NCBI GenBank assembly: GCA_041583135.1 | Contig: JBFHGJ010000003.1 | Location: 1 to 64,000 of the forward strand | Direction: 5' to 3' | DNA: 64,000 bases | Source: JABSOG01 sp041583135 | GTDB lineage: Bacteria > Pseudomonadota > Gammaproteobacteria > Enterobacterales > Alteromonadaceae | Shown: piece after piece, positions 19,101-28,566 of the stretch | How the letters are laid out: each line of letters begins with the position of its first letter | Position numbering within the stretch: the first letter of the stretch is position 1 | Program-made: the position numbers and the translations under genes | The notes under the pieces: generated by a model | The model's database searches: none | What the model was told of the DNA's origin: nothing | What the model saw: only the letters and a program-made list of their open reading frames with translations

Positions 19101-20288
19101 ATCTGCAAAACGCACGGCGGCTGTATTGTTGTCCGGGTTGTATTCGTAATAGAGGTAGCTGCCGACAAGTGCCACTTTATTGTCATCTAGTGGGGTGATG
19201 TCACTGATCAAGAAGGTATTGTCTTCATTGGTAAGATAACGAATGTCCATCGAAGATTTGCTGACCAGCATCAGGCCATCATCGGTCGTTAGCCAAATGG
19301 TGTCGTTAACGTCGCGATAGATGCTGTTGATGCGCTCGGCTTTGAGATCTTGTCTTGCGTTGGTGGCGCCTGATAGTTCACTGAATTGGCCGGTTTTGGG
19401 CTCATACATGTACACGCCATTGGTGCGGCTGCCTAGCCACAAGCGGCCAAGGTGGTCGGCTTTGACTGCGGTGATCTCCGGGTCTGGAAACTTAAATTCA
19501 AATGCCAGTTGCGGTTTTATCGACTCGAAGGTTTGTGTTTGAGGGGTGAAACGATGCAATCCGGCGGCGGTGCCGAGCCAGATGTTGCCTTGGTCATCCT
19601 CGTCGATATCCAGCACTGTAAGACTGGCAAGACCTGCGGCGCTACTCAAATGGCGCAACTGGTTTTGGGCAAATAGATAAACACCATTTTGTGCGGTGAT
19701 AAACCATAGCTGCTTGTTGCTGTCGATAAAGACTTTCAAAATCGATTGACCGTTGAGCACTGCGGCGTCAAACGGTAAAGGAACCGGGGCGTCGTTCTCG
19801 GTGTTGAGCTTTAAAACGCCGCCATGACCGGCAACCCAAAGGTAATTGCCCTCTAAGGTCAGTGAGTTGAGCCGGGTTGTAAGGTTAATGCCGCTGCTTC
19901 TTTGCGGCAGTGGAACATAGCTGAAGGTTTCGCTTAGGCGTTCGAATTTGTTCAAGCCCGCGCCGTCTGTGGCTATCCACAACTGGCCGTTGGGGCCTTC
20001 AATGACGGCCTTCAAGGTATTGGAGCCAATGGTGGTGCTGTCGGCGGGATTATGGACAAAACGTTTGGCATTATAGCCGTCAAATTGTACTAAGCCGTTG
20101 TCGGTGGCAAGCCAAGTTAGGCCGTCTTTCGAGTGGCTGATTTGCTGGATATCACCTAGGTCGATACCGTCGATAACCTCGATAGAACGGGCATACGGCG
20201 CTGGGCTGCGTAACGTGGTGGCGTCACAGGGCTGTGTGATAAGGCTCAACAGGAGCAAGCTAAGGACGACACTAATCAATGTGCGCAA
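16191..20288 (-). CDS. Hybrid two-component regulator (propeller-Y_Y_Y-HisKA-REC-AraC), copy A
   Basis: A 1365-residue one-protein signalling system. It starts with TTG after AAAGGTGAAT, and a signal peptide of about 23 residues supports this start. Then come two beta-propellers of Reg_prop repeats (DSxGNxWxG-type units, to about residue 690), a Y_Y_Y domain near 700-770, a membrane helix near 780-800, HisKA with the phosphoacceptor in SHEFRTP (His about 850), a HATPase domain (NILSNAFKYSP, GAGIGLALVKE), a receiver with VISDVMMP (Asp about 1158), and a C-terminal AraC-type helix-turn-helix ending PKEYQQ. In Bacteroidetes this class senses oligosaccharides; the ligand here is unknown. It lies 67 bp downstream of its paralogue. 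Confidence 0.95.
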   Translation of the reverse strand: MRTLISVVLSLLLLSLITQPCDATTLRSPAPYARSIEVIDGIDLGDIQQISHSKDGLTWLATDNGLVQFDGYNAKRFVHNPADSTTIGSNTLKAVIEGPNGQLWIATDGAGLNKFERLSETFSYVPLPQRSSGINLTTRLNSLTLEGNYLWVAGHGGVLKLNTENDAPVPLPFDAAVLNGQSILKVFIDSNKQLWFITAQNGVYLFAQNQLRHLSSAAGLASLTVLDIDEDDQGNIWLGTAAGLHRFTPQTQTFESIKPQLAFEFKFPDPEITAVKADHLGRLWLGSRTNGVYMYEPKTGQFSELSGATNARQDLKAERINSIYRDVNDTIWLTTDDGLMLVSKSSMDIRYLTNEDNTFLISDITPLDDNKVALVGSYLYYEYNPDNNTAAVRFADENRLYRITKTSQGNLLFATLGQGLQLYSTHDDSLYQMPHAKPLYSDIPVTGLFDVFVDNKEQTWLLPFPDLPHLAGGIIQMDWQTQQYQTYLSSPFISDIIQLNDEQLLLSSDSKGLMTLDINTKQVARWQPSTTTTPRRIIALFKDSQDNLWLGTRGQGLAKFNPDDNSFSYYSEEQGLVSDSVYSIIEDQQHNLWLGTDKGLSRLNPETAEIIKIEAKDGLLFPMFYKRSAAITADGRLLFGAQNALVSLDPKDFAQQSTPPKVLISDFKLMNRSVEWRSDDEQSLLTQPIHYTESLQLTHKHHMFSFEFAATEYDRPDAIRFAYMMEGLNNDWVYTDAKKRVANFSTLPKGDYVFRVKASNRYGQWSEDEARINISVSPPWWLSWPAFFTYAILLTLVILLYINLRTKQLVQRAQLLEKNVAERTAQLQHSRDQVTELLAQKQQLFASVSHEFRTPLTLILSPIEQLLNDPKGKPFHKELNLVKRNGRRLLRMVDQLLEFAKLELKDNSQMEPVSLKQTLDIIVSSFEPLVKTKQIELHLTPYEDATLNMLPDSLNKILINILSNAFKYSPPQSHIYISVERFDQNVAIAIRDTGIGISESDIQAVFQRFNRATQSHGEAIPGAGIGLALVKELVEANFGSITLESEVNVGSTFTVTLPVTEAGILSGTFSEPPTQELLHEQLDLEINSVNTAQMTAIDDKPSEPEDQQKSILIVDDNPDLRDLLYQQLNQKYHCLLAENGQIGLDMAREQLPDLVISDVMMPIMDGYQLTSALKSDEMTSHIPVILLTAKGSTESRLKGLQLLVDDYLAKPFNMEELLLRIHNILTIRDIIKQKFRQVLDSNDPSTQMNKLSISDPEQAFVNRVNEHLSKFYENPEFTAKILSKELGVSERQLQRKLKSQFDLSFPELVRNYRLNKAIEMLAAGQRASQIYHLVGFSSHSYFSSCFKAKFGQTPKEYQQEASTPS

Positions 20289-20355
20289 CGTTTATTCACC
20301 TTTGGTATCTATCGGGCTGATAATGAAATTGTAAGAGGTTTTGCTTGAAAAATCA

Positions 20356-23300
20356 TTATCCTTCGACTTTTTGCAATTCTGAGGGCGTCATGCCGTATTT
20401 GGCTTTAAAGCAGCTGCTGAAATAGGAGTGTGAGGCAAAGCCCACACTGAAATAAACTTGTGATACTCGGTGGCCTTTACGCAACAACTCTCTGGCCTTT
20501 TTCAGGCGATAGTTACGTACTATCTCAGGAATGCTGATGTCAAACAGCGCTTTGATTTTACGGTGTAGTTGCCGTTCACTCATCGACAGCGCTTCGCTCA
20601 ACGCTCTGGTGTTGAAATTACTGTCTTGATAGTGGCTTTCCAGCTGTTCGTCTATGCTGGTGACAAAGGATTGCTCAACTTCGTTTAGTCCCATCTTGGC
20701 CAATTGATTGAGTCCGTCATCCTGTTCAAAGGACTGGTTTTGGCGCTTGGCAACAATGTCGCGAATGGACAGTATGTTATGGATCCTAAGTTGTAATTCT
20801 TCTAAGTTGAATGGCTTGGGTAAGTAGTCATCGACCAGCAGCTTAAGCCCTTTGATCCGGCTTTCTACACTGCCTTTGGCGGTCAACAAGATGATTGGCA
20901 TATGGCAAGTTAGTAAGTCGGCGCGTAATTTGGCGGCCAATTCATACCCGTCCATGATAGGCATCATGATATCCGAGATGACCATATCTGGCATATGTTG
21001 TTTTGCCAATGCCAGCCCTTCTTCTCCATTGGGCGCGCCAATACAGTGATATTGCTCACCGAGTTGTGTGATCAGCAGCTGACGCATATCGGCATTGTCG
21101 TCGATGATGAGTATGGTCTTTCTCAACTCATCGTTATTTATCGGCAGTTCTAGGTGATGATGCTCGGCTCTACTTTGTGCCGCGCTATCTAGCTCAAGGG
21201 TCAGACTCTCTTGTGTGGCGAATAACTGGGCATTGGCATTTTCTTTTAGCTGGGTTTCGGTCGCTAAAGGCAATGTGACGATAAAAGTCGAACCTTTGCC
21301 TGGCGAACTTTGCAGTTCGATATGACCGTGATTGGCTTCAATCAGTTCTTTGACCAAGGCTAAGCCGATACCAGCGCCGGCAATTGCTTCGCCGTGGGAA
21401 TCGGTTGCACGGTTAAAACGCTCGAAGATTGCCTGTTGGTCTTTTTCTGCAATGCCGATACCACTGTCTTTGACGGCTATGGTGACCGAGTTGCGGTGAT
21501 GCTCAAAGCTGACCTGGATGGTGCCGCCTTCTTGAGTGTATTTGTAGGCGTTGGACAAAATGTTCAGCAGTATCTTGTTGAGCGAGTCTGGCAACATGAA
21601 CAGGGTGACTTCGGGACAGGGTTCGACGCTCAAGTGGATCTGTTTGTTTGCAACCAGTGGGTCAAATGAGGCGCGCAGTAAGTCGATGGTCGGTGACAAC
21701 TCTACCAGTGCGGGCTTGCTGGTGTTGTGCTGTTCAAGTTTGGCGAATTCCAACAATTGATCGACCATACGTAAAAGTCGCCTGCCATTACGCTTAACCA
21801 ATGATAACGGCTCTGTCAGTGACGCTTCGGTGTGGCGCTTAAGTAGTTGTTCTACAGGGCTTAAAATCAAGGTTAGCGGCGTTCTGAATTCATGGGAAAC
21901 ACTGGCAAACAAACGCTGTTTTTGCGCCAGTAATTCGCTGACTGTCTGGGTTTGTTTGGCCAGATCATCACGGCTTTTTTGTAACTGCTCGGTGCGCTCG
22001 GTCACTTTGTCCTCAAGCAGTTTTGCCTGCTGTTTAAGTTTGGCGGTGTGGCGCCTGATGTAGAGATAGATAGCGACGACGAGCGTAATGACATAGGCGA
22101 TAATGGCTTGTATCGTCAAATACCAAGGTGGTAAGACAGTCACTTTGATGGAAGCGACTTGATCAGTCCATTGTCCGGCCGCATTGGCGGCTTTGACTTC
22201 GAACACGTAGTCGTCAGGTGGCAAAGTGGTGTAAGTTGCGCGGCGGTTGCTGGCGTCGGTATAGATCCAATCTTTATCCAATCCTTTCATGCGATAGGCA
22301 AATACGGTTCTATCGGGCCTTTGGTATTCGGTGGTGGTGAAATCAAAGGAGAATAAATAATCTTGTGCCGATAAGGTTATTTCATCTGTAAATTCAATCG
22401 ATTGTTTCAATAGGGCGTTATCGTTTGACGCTTCGATCGCTACCGGGTGATTGAGCACAAGAAATTGATTGAGCTGTGGTTTCGTTAGCACTTTGATATT
22501 GTCAAAAGCTTGAGGATCAAAAAGCAACAGGCCGCTGAATGTGCCGAACGCCAAGCGGCCGTCAGGCAGTTGTAATGCCGAGCGCTTGTAAAAGCTGGAG
22601 AACAGTAAGCCGTCTTGCTGCTCGATGTTGAAGGTGCTTTCATCTTCCGGGTTAAACCGTGTCAGGCCGGTTTCACTGGCCAGCCACAAGTTACCTTGAC
22701 GGTCTTCGGTAATGCTGACAATCACATTGGACAACAGGCCATCGGCTGCGGTGTAGAGTTTAAAAGCGTTGGTGTCGATATCAAAGCGTGCTAGGCCACG
22801 GTTGTTGTAGCCTAACCACACACGACCTTTGCTGTCTTGATAGATAACGTTGAAGCGGACGACATCATCGTCACCTGCGGCTTTGATAAATGGCCTTTTA
22901 ACCAGCTTGTCTGTTTGCGGATAGTAGGAATAAAGTCCGTCAAATTCACTGACCAGCAGCAGGTGCTTATCGCTCACCGGCCAAATATCCAGCAGCTTGG
23001 GCATGTATGTTTGCCACTTTAACTCGTTGTTATCAAAACTGTAATGTAAAAAGCCACCGTCAAATAAAGGTGGTTCAACCAAGGGTAGCACCCACACACC
23101 GTTGTTGTTATCTGGCCTAACATCGTATATACCATTGATAGGGCCTATTTTGGCCGGCGTCAGCTTGTGGTTTAACGGCACCAGTTTTTTGTTTTTTCGG
23201 TCAAGCCCCTTAATGCCTGCGCCTGCTGTTCCGATCAGCCAGTTTCCTTTGGTGGTTTTATCGAGGCGATAAATCAGCGGATCGTTGCCAAGGATTTGCT

Positions 23301-24516
23301 CGCTTTGTAAAGTGCTTAGGTTGACTTCATAAAGTGACCATTTCGCCGCAATATAGGCCTTATTGTCTTCACTTAAGCGAATATCGGTGACTTTGAGGTC
23401 GCCGCGACTATTGCTAAGATAGTCGAATATCTGCGCCTTGTGCGGTATGAAAAGCAGCCCTTGTTTGGTGCCGAGCCATAATGACCCCTCGACATCCTTT
23501 AAAATGGCGTTGACTCGACTGGCTTTATATTGACTGAAAATATCTGCCTTACCCGAGAGCGATGTAAATTCTTCGGTGTCTGGGTTGAACTTCATCAATC
23601 CGTTTAATACCCCGCCTAGCCAAAAATGACCTTTGTCGTCTTGACCGATGGCAAAAATATCGTTGTCGATTTTCTGCATTGAGGGGTGATCAGAGGGCAA
23701 ATAACCTTTGACGGTGTCTGTTTTTCGGTCGTATTTATGTAGCCCCAAACTGGTACCGATCCAAATATTGCCTTGACTATCTTCGTAGAGGTCGCGCACC
23801 AGATTGCTGAGCAGCTGATGTGTCTTGGGGCTTTGCGTGCTGTAATTGTATAGTTTTGTGCCATCGAAACGGTAAATGCCGTTCTCCATGGTGCTAAACC
23901 AAGTGTCGCCGTGACGGTCGAAGCGAATTTGAAGCACCAGCTTGTTTGGCAGGCCCTGTGCTAATACGTCTGGTAAGGGGAGTCGCTTGTTATTAATGGC
24001 ATCATATCTGATTGGCGCTAGGTCGCAACCAATCCACAAAATACCGTCTTGGTCGAAGCTGATATCATAGAGTTTGTTGGTGGCTGGTGGATCATTAGGG
24101 TTCAGCCTCAGGTCGATTGGGCTGAATTCTTTGATGCGTGGGTCGTACTTGTATAAGCCACCGCCATAGGTTGAGATCCAGAGGTTGCCGTTCGGTCCTT
24201 CGGTGATGGAAGAAACATAGTTGTGACCTAACGCTTTGTCATTATTGGGTTCGTAACTGAATTTCTCGGCAGAGAACCCGTCGAAGCGGATCAAGCCTTC
24301 ACTGATACCAAACCACATGTTGCCTTGACTGTCTTGGAAGATATCTCTTACCTCACCGATATTAAATCTACCTAATGTAGGTATCTTTTTGGCATAGGGA
24401 GGGGGGGAGAGCAAAGCGGGAATTGCAGGAGTCGCGTAGGCGTTGATGCTGATAAGGCACGCTAAGATAAGGCATTGGCAGAGGATAAAACAATACTGAC
24501 GAAGCATTCTTGGCAT
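20356..24516 (-). CDS. Hybrid two-component regulator (propeller-Y_Y_Y-HisKA-REC-AraC), copy B
   Basis: A 1386-residue paralogue of copy A with the same order: signal peptide (to about residue 29), two propellers of Reg_prop repeats, Y_Y_Y (YRMKGLDKDWIYTDASNRRA), membrane helix near 800, HisKA with SHEFRTP (His about 875), HATPase (NILSNAYKYT, GAGIGLALVKELIE), receiver with VISDIMMP (Asp about 1182) and AraC domain. All catalytic residues look intact. The ATG at 24516 is used; TTG at 24519 and ATG at 24507 are alternatives. It runs away from a metallo-hydrolase gene about 105 bp away; that intergenic region is the likely self-regulated promoter. The kinase-to-AraC halves are much more alike between copies than the propellers, suggesting duplication and ligand divergence. 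Confidence 0.95.
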   Translation of the reverse strand: MPRMLRQYCFILCQCLILACLISINAYATPAIPALLSPPPYAKKIPTLGRFNIGEVRDIFQDSQGNMWFGISEGLIRFDGFSAEKFSYEPNNDKALGHNYVSSITEGPNGNLWISTYGGGLYKYDPRIKEFSPIDLRLNPNDPPATNKLYDISFDQDGILWIGCDLAPIRYDAINNKRLPLPDVLAQGLPNKLVLQIRFDRHGDTWFSTMENGIYRFDGTKLYNYSTQSPKTHQLLSNLVRDLYEDSQGNIWIGTSLGLHKYDRKTDTVKGYLPSDHPSMQKIDNDIFAIGQDDKGHFWLGGVLNGLMKFNPDTEEFTSLSGKADIFSQYKASRVNAILKDVEGSLWLGTKQGLLFIPHKAQIFDYLSNSRGDLKVTDIRLSEDNKAYIAAKWSLYEVNLSTLQSEQILGNDPLIYRLDKTTKGNWLIGTAGAGIKGLDRKNKKLVPLNHKLTPAKIGPINGIYDVRPDNNNGVWVLPLVEPPLFDGGFLHYSFDNNELKWQTYMPKLLDIWPVSDKHLLLVSEFDGLYSYYPQTDKLVKRPFIKAAGDDDVVRFNVIYQDSKGRVWLGYNNRGLARFDIDTNAFKLYTAADGLLSNVIVSITEDRQGNLWLASETGLTRFNPEDESTFNIEQQDGLLFSSFYKRSALQLPDGRLAFGTFSGLLLFDPQAFDNIKVLTKPQLNQFLVLNHPVAIEASNDNALLKQSIEFTDEITLSAQDYLFSFDFTTTEYQRPDRTVFAYRMKGLDKDWIYTDASNRRATYTTLPPDDYVFEVKAANAAGQWTDQVASIKVTVLPPWYLTIQAIIAYVITLVVAIYLYIRRHTAKLKQQAKLLEDKVTERTEQLQKSRDDLAKQTQTVSELLAQKQRLFASVSHEFRTPLTLILSPVEQLLKRHTEASLTEPLSLVKRNGRRLLRMVDQLLEFAKLEQHNTSKPALVELSPTIDLLRASFDPLVANKQIHLSVEPCPEVTLFMLPDSLNKILLNILSNAYKYTQEGGTIQVSFEHHRNSVTIAVKDSGIGIAEKDQQAIFERFNRATDSHGEAIAGAGIGLALVKELIEANHGHIELQSSPGKGSTFIVTLPLATETQLKENANAQLFATQESLTLELDSAAQSRAEHHHLELPINNDELRKTILIIDDNADMRQLLITQLGEQYHCIGAPNGEEGLALAKQHMPDMVISDIMMPIMDGYELAAKLRADLLTCHMPIILLTAKGSVESRIKGLKLLVDDYLPKPFNLEELQLRIHNILSIRDIVAKRQNQSFEQDDGLNQLAKMGLNEVEQSFVTSIDEQLESHYQDSNFNTRALSEALSMSERQLHRKIKALFDISIPEIVRNYRLKKARELLRKGHRVSQVYFSVGFASHSYFSSCFKAKYGMTPSELQKVEG

Positions 24517-24620
24517 CAATTCGTAATGGATGTATTAGGGTTTGTTACTTAAACCATTTCATTGTAAGGATTTTGTCGCTAAAGTTACAGCGTCAATTTA
24601 TCACTTGTGGACAATTAACC

Positions 24621-25562
24621 ATGAAAAAGCAGTTTGTTCGATATTTTCTGCCCTTAATTGCATTGGGTAGCTTTGCCGTGATGGCTGAAGATGAGACGAC
24701 TTTAACGACCCTGCATGTGCGCGGCAATGTGCATATGATAAAAGGAGGCGGTGGTAACGTTGCCGCCAGTGTTGGTGCCGACGGTATTGTGATTGTGGAT
24801 AGCTTTTTAGACGGGGTAACACCTAAGCTGACCAAAGCTTTGAATGAGCTTAAACCGCAAGGTGAACTTAAGTATCTGTTAAATACCCATTGGCACGGTG
24901 ATCATACCGGTGGCAATAAGCATCTAAGCCATCAGGTGCCGGTGATCGCTCATGATAATGTACGCACCCGTATGATGTCGCCACAGGAGAACTTTTTTGG
25001 TGCGACAGAGGCTTCTGAAAAGTCGGCGTGGCCAGTGCTGACCTTCAATGACCAAATGACGGTGCACTTCAACGATGAAACCATTGCACTGAAACATTAC
25101 CCGTCCGGTCATACCGATGGCGATGCGATGGTGTATTTTACCAAGGCCAATGTATTGCACATGGGCGATGAATATTTCAATGGTATGTATCCTTTTGTTG
25201 ACTTGACCACAGGTGGCTCCGTGCTCGGACTGGCCAAGAATATCGGCAAAGTGATCAAGCAGATGCCGCAAGATGTGCTGATCATTCCCGGGCATGGCGC
25301 CTTGTCGAATCTAGAAGAACTCAAGGCCTACCATAAGATGCTCAAAACCAGCATCAAGCGGGTAAAGAAAGGCATGGCAGAAGGTCTGAGTTTAGAGCAG
25401 TTGCAGGCGGCCGGTTTAGGGGAAGCGCTCAGCGCCTATGGTAAGGGCTTTATTCCTGAAAAGGTATGGATCAGCTTTGTCTATGACAGCATTAGAGCGG
25501 CGAAAGGAGATAAGTCGGCCCGAGCCCACAGTCACGACAACGGCGATTTACATCGTCATTGA
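24621..25562 (+). CDS. Periplasmic metallo-beta-lactamase-fold hydrolase
   Basis: The frame opens at 24510, but the ATG at 24621 begins a signal peptide (MKKQFVRYFLPLIALGSFAVMA), giving 313 residues. The zinc motif HWHGDHTGG (HxHxDH) is near residue 94, with HYPSGHTDGD near 161 and IIPGHG near 217 supplying further ligands. The C-terminus is histidine-rich (RAHSHDNGDLHRH), perhaps a metal reservoir. The fold fits a large family of secreted MBL hydrolases; substrate unknown, and it is not clearly a beta-lactamase. It is divergent from the large regulator and its 3' end overlaps the convergent receiver gene by 7 bp. Confidence 0.88.
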   Translation: MKKQFVRYFLPLIALGSFAVMAEDETTLTTLHVRGNVHMIKGGGGNVAASVGADGIVIVDSFLDGVTPKLTKALNELKPQGELKYLLNTHWHGDHTGGNKHLSHQVPVIAHDNVRTRMMSPQENFFGATEASEKSAWPVLTFNDQMTVHFNDETIALKHYPSGHTDGDAMVYFTKANVLHMGDEYFNGMYPFVDLTTGGSVLGLAKNIGKVIKQMPQDVLIIPGHGALSNLEELKAYHKMLKTSIKRVKKGMAEGLSLEQLQAAGLGEALSAYGKGFIPEKVWISFVYDSIRAAKGDKSARAHSHDNGDLHRH

Positions 25563-26125
25563 TCGGGCGAGGCGCTGCCGAGTTTGGCGATGTCGTCGAG
25601 TAACCTTTGCAGCGTCAGTTTTTTTTCTGCCAGCAATTCACTGATCTCTTGAATTTCAAGGGTTAGGCTATCGCTTTGCTTGATCATTTCACGACGCTTT
25701 TTATAGGTCATTACCGCTTGGTTCAGCACATCAATAAATTGGTGTGGGTCAACGGGTTTGTGTAGTACCTTAAAGATTCTGGCGTGACTTTCAGGCTCTG
25801 GTGAGCTTTCGCCTATGGTGCTACACAGTAAAATACCTAGGGTATCGGCGTTGAGGCTTTGTAATTGACGCAAGAGCATCGCGCCGCCCGCCGGTGGTAA
25901 TTGCTGATCACAAATTGCCACTTCCAACCACATGTCTGTAGGCAGGTTTTCAATCAGTTCCACCGCTCTTTCGGCCGATGGGGCCTGTATGACTGCAAAG
26001 TGTTCGCTCAGCAACGCGCAGGTCAGTTTAAGGCAAAGTGGGTCGTCATCGACCACTAAGATCAGCGATTTAGGCGCTGCGATAGGTTGTTCTGTAATAA
26101 GGTTGTTTAGGTCAAACACGCTCAT
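25556..26125 (-). CDS. Single-domain response regulator with coiled-coil tail
   Basis: A 189-residue protein: receiver domain at about 20-140 with acidic pocket VVDDDP, likely phospho-aspartate in AICDQQLP and the lysine in VLHKPVDP, followed by a charged coiled coil (about 145-185). There is no DNA-binding or enzymatic output domain. Its ATG overlaps the stop of the upstream sensor gene (ATGA), so the pair is made together and the receiver is the likely partner of that sensor. Confidence 0.9.
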   Translation of the reverse strand: MSVFDLNNLITEQPIAAPKSLILVVDDDPLCLKLTCALLSEHFAVIQAPSAERAVELIENLPTDMWLEVAICDQQLPPAGGAMLLRQLQSLNADTLGILLCSTIGESSPEPESHARIFKVLHKPVDPHQFIDVLNQAVMTYKKRREMIKQSDSLTLEIQEISELLAEKKLTLQRLLDDIAKLGSASPDQ

Positions 26126-28566
26126 GTGGGGCTTACCGGCAAACTTATTGACATGGTACAGCCGTTATCTTTACAGTTACCGAGTTTGATGGAACCGCCG
26201 AGCTCCTCGATGATCTGGTTGGAGATGGTCAGGCCCAAGCCGGTGCCGTTTTTGGCCGTGGTATAAAAGGGATCAAACAGCTTTTGCCTAGTGGTCTTGC
26301 TCATGCCGACGCCATTGTCGCTGATCTCTATATTCAATTGCCCGTTCATTTGTTGGACTTTAAATGAAACTTCCCCTTTGAGCTGACTGTCTTGTTGTTG
26401 GCGGTTTTCGACCGATTGACAGGCATTGATCAACAGGTTCATAAAAACTTGGCCGAGTTTGCTCGGATAGTGTAATCGCTCAAGCGCTTCGTAACCACTG
26501 GCGGTGAGGCTGATATTGCTGTGGTGGGTTTGCAGCAGGGCCAAGGTCGAATCAACCAGCTTGGGTAAGGGGAGGGGTTGTTCGTCACAGCTGAGATTGG
26601 CGTAGGTTCGAACATGGTCGATAATCGATTTCATTTGCTCGGTACTTTGTTTGGCATCTGAACAAAGCGAGGTGAGTTGACCAAAGTTATCTTCAATTGC
26701 CTGCAATACTGCTTTGTCGGCATTGTCGCCACCGGCCAGATTCTTCAAAAACGCTTTGATGGCGGCAATTTCTTTATGCATCAAGTGGGCTGCGGTGTTG
26801 ATGGCGTGAGCCGGATTGTTGAGCTTTTCTGCCACCTTGGGTGTCAACGTGCCTAATGTGGCCAGTTTTTCCGATTGTGCCAGTTGATTTTGCGCGGTTT
26901 GCATTTGCGCACTTTGAACTTGGGTTTCGCGTTTTTGGCGTTGTAATTGGGTGTAACACAGGGCGTTGGATACGGCGATGGCAATGTATCGCGACAGCAG
27001 ACGCATCATGTCGAGCTGTTCGTTTGAGTAGGCGTTTTCTTTCGGGCTTTGAATACTGACGCAACCTACCATTTTGTCTTGAATGATCAGCGGCAGATAC
27101 ACCACGGTATTCATGTTTTGACCAAACAGCGGTTTACTCGGTTGACTGTCTTGCTTGGACTTGTTGACGATGACTTCTTCGCAGCGCTTGATACACTGTA
27201 CCGCTGGGCGAGAATGATCGTTGATATCGATCCTAAAAGGTGGCACGCGGCGGCGTTGTTCAACAGCTAAGGCAACATCGATACCCCTGTTGTCATTGTC
27301 TAAAATACCGACCAGAAAGACGTGGGCATCGAACAATTGATTGAGGTCTTCATAGAGTTTATCGAGGACTTGGTTCAAGTCCAAACTGGCGGTCAGATCG
27401 CGACCAATACCGCCAAGTGTAACCATATTGGCCTGAAACGCGGCGAGCTTTTTATTGGTGCGTTTGCGCACGGTATTGCTCCAAAGGCTAGCCATGATCA
27501 GTATGGTAAATACGATTAAGGCGGCATACACCCATTTGAGTGTTTTTTGCTGATATTCAATCGCCCCTTGCTTTTGGTTGTTCTCGCCACTTAAGGAGCG
27601 AAGCCTTTCTTGTTGTTGGGCCAGTACGGTTTGGTTTTCAACAATTTGCTCGTTTAAAAAGGCCACTTTTACCGATTGGTCTCTGAGCCTGCTTTGCTGT
27701 TCGTTGAAGCGCTTTTCTTTGGCGGCCAATTCTTCTTGCTTTTGCTGTAGTTGAATATTGACCTGCTGGATGTTTTGGTTGAGCTCATCGAGTTGCTCTG
27801 AGCGTTTGGCCAAAGCCCGTTCTCGCTCTGTGACTTCGTTTCGAAAGCTTTTGATCAGGGCTTTTTGTTTGCTCACTTCTTGTTGTTCTTTGACTAATAT
27901 GTCATTGGTTTGTTTGAGTTTACTTTCACGCTCGAACAGTTCTTGCTTTATTTGCTGTAGCGCTTGTTCGGTTTCTCTAAAGAGTTCGGCGACGTCGATT
28001 TCGGTGCCGCCGAGCAGCAACAGATCTTTGGCGATAGTGAGCTTTTCAAACAAAATATTACTGCGGTTGACCTCAAACGACAGACCGTTTCTATTCGATG
28101 AGACAAAGTTGATCATCAGCTCATGGCGGTCTTTGGCTTGGTTCGACAAAATTAATGTTCCGGTGCGTCGCGTGAGGTTGGCTATTGTGTGTAGCTGGCG
28201 ACTGTGTTTGCTGTCGAGATAGATCACTTGGTTGATTTGCGGATCGATAGAGTCGATATCCGTTTTAAATACCACCAATGGTTTGTTTTTTACGCGGATA
28301 TTTTTGGCCGCTCGCTGCATTTCATCATAAAGCTGGTCTTCATCACCGACAAACGCCAAGCGAATGGCCGATAGTCGGCTCTCGTCGGGCCATGTGGTGT
28401 ATTGCAACATTTTGAAGATCATTGCCGATTTGACCAGAAATTCGGGCTGTTGTGGTAAGGCTTTAACCTGGGGACTAAGTAGGCTAAGCAGTATCAGCAA
28501 ACTGCCTAGGCGCAGAATTTTTAGATAACTTTTCGGTAATAGAGAAACAGATATCTGGTAGGGCAT
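26122..28566 (-). CDS. YfiR-coiled coil-GAF histidine-kinase-like protein lacking the usual phosphoacceptor His
   Basis: An 814-residue membrane protein. Order: signal/anchor (to residue 36), periplasmic YfiR-like domain (about 40-190), long coiled coil (about 200-345), membrane helix (about 349-370), GAF domain (about 385-545), a dimerisation region, and HATPase (about 660-810) with NLLINACQS, DNGVGMS and GTGLGLTISNQ boxes intact. In the dimerisation helix the expected VAHEINNP reads VAEKLNNP: the position of the phosphorylated histidine is Glu580. The codon is GAA in the DNA. Either another residue is used, or the protein acts as an ATP-binding switch or phosphatase. It is coupled to the receiver gene downstream. 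Confidence 0.88.
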   Translation of the reverse strand: MPYQISVSLLPKSYLKILRLGSLLILLSLLSPQVKALPQQPEFLVKSAMIFKMLQYTTWPDESRLSAIRLAFVGDEDQLYDEMQRAAKNIRVKNKPLVVFKTDIDSIDPQINQVIYLDSKHSRQLHTIANLTRRTGTLILSNQAKDRHELMINFVSSNRNGLSFEVNRSNILFEKLTIAKDLLLLGGTEIDVAELFRETEQALQQIKQELFERESKLKQTNDILVKEQQEVSKQKALIKSFRNEVTERERALAKRSEQLDELNQNIQQVNIQLQQKQEELAAKEKRFNEQQSRLRDQSVKVAFLNEQIVENQTVLAQQQERLRSLSGENNQKQGAIEYQQKTLKWVYAALIVFTILIMASLWSNTVRKRTNKKLAAFQANMVTLGGIGRDLTASLDLNQVLDKLYEDLNQLFDAHVFLVGILDNDNRGIDVALAVEQRRRVPPFRIDINDHSRPAVQCIKRCEEVIVNKSKQDSQPSKPLFGQNMNTVVYLPLIIQDKMVGCVSIQSPKENAYSNEQLDMMRLLSRYIAIAVSNALCYTQLQRQKRETQVQSAQMQTAQNQLAQSEKLATLGTLTPKVAEKLNNPAHAINTAAHLMHKEIAAIKAFLKNLAGGDNADKAVLQAIEDNFGQLTSLCSDAKQSTEQMKSIIDHVRTYANLSCDEQPLPLPKLVDSTLALLQTHHSNISLTASGYEALERLHYPSKLGQVFMNLLINACQSVENRQQQDSQLKGEVSFKVQQMNGQLNIEISDNGVGMSKTTRQKLFDPFYTTAKNGTGLGLTISNQIIEELGGSIKLGNCKDNGCTMSISLPVSPT

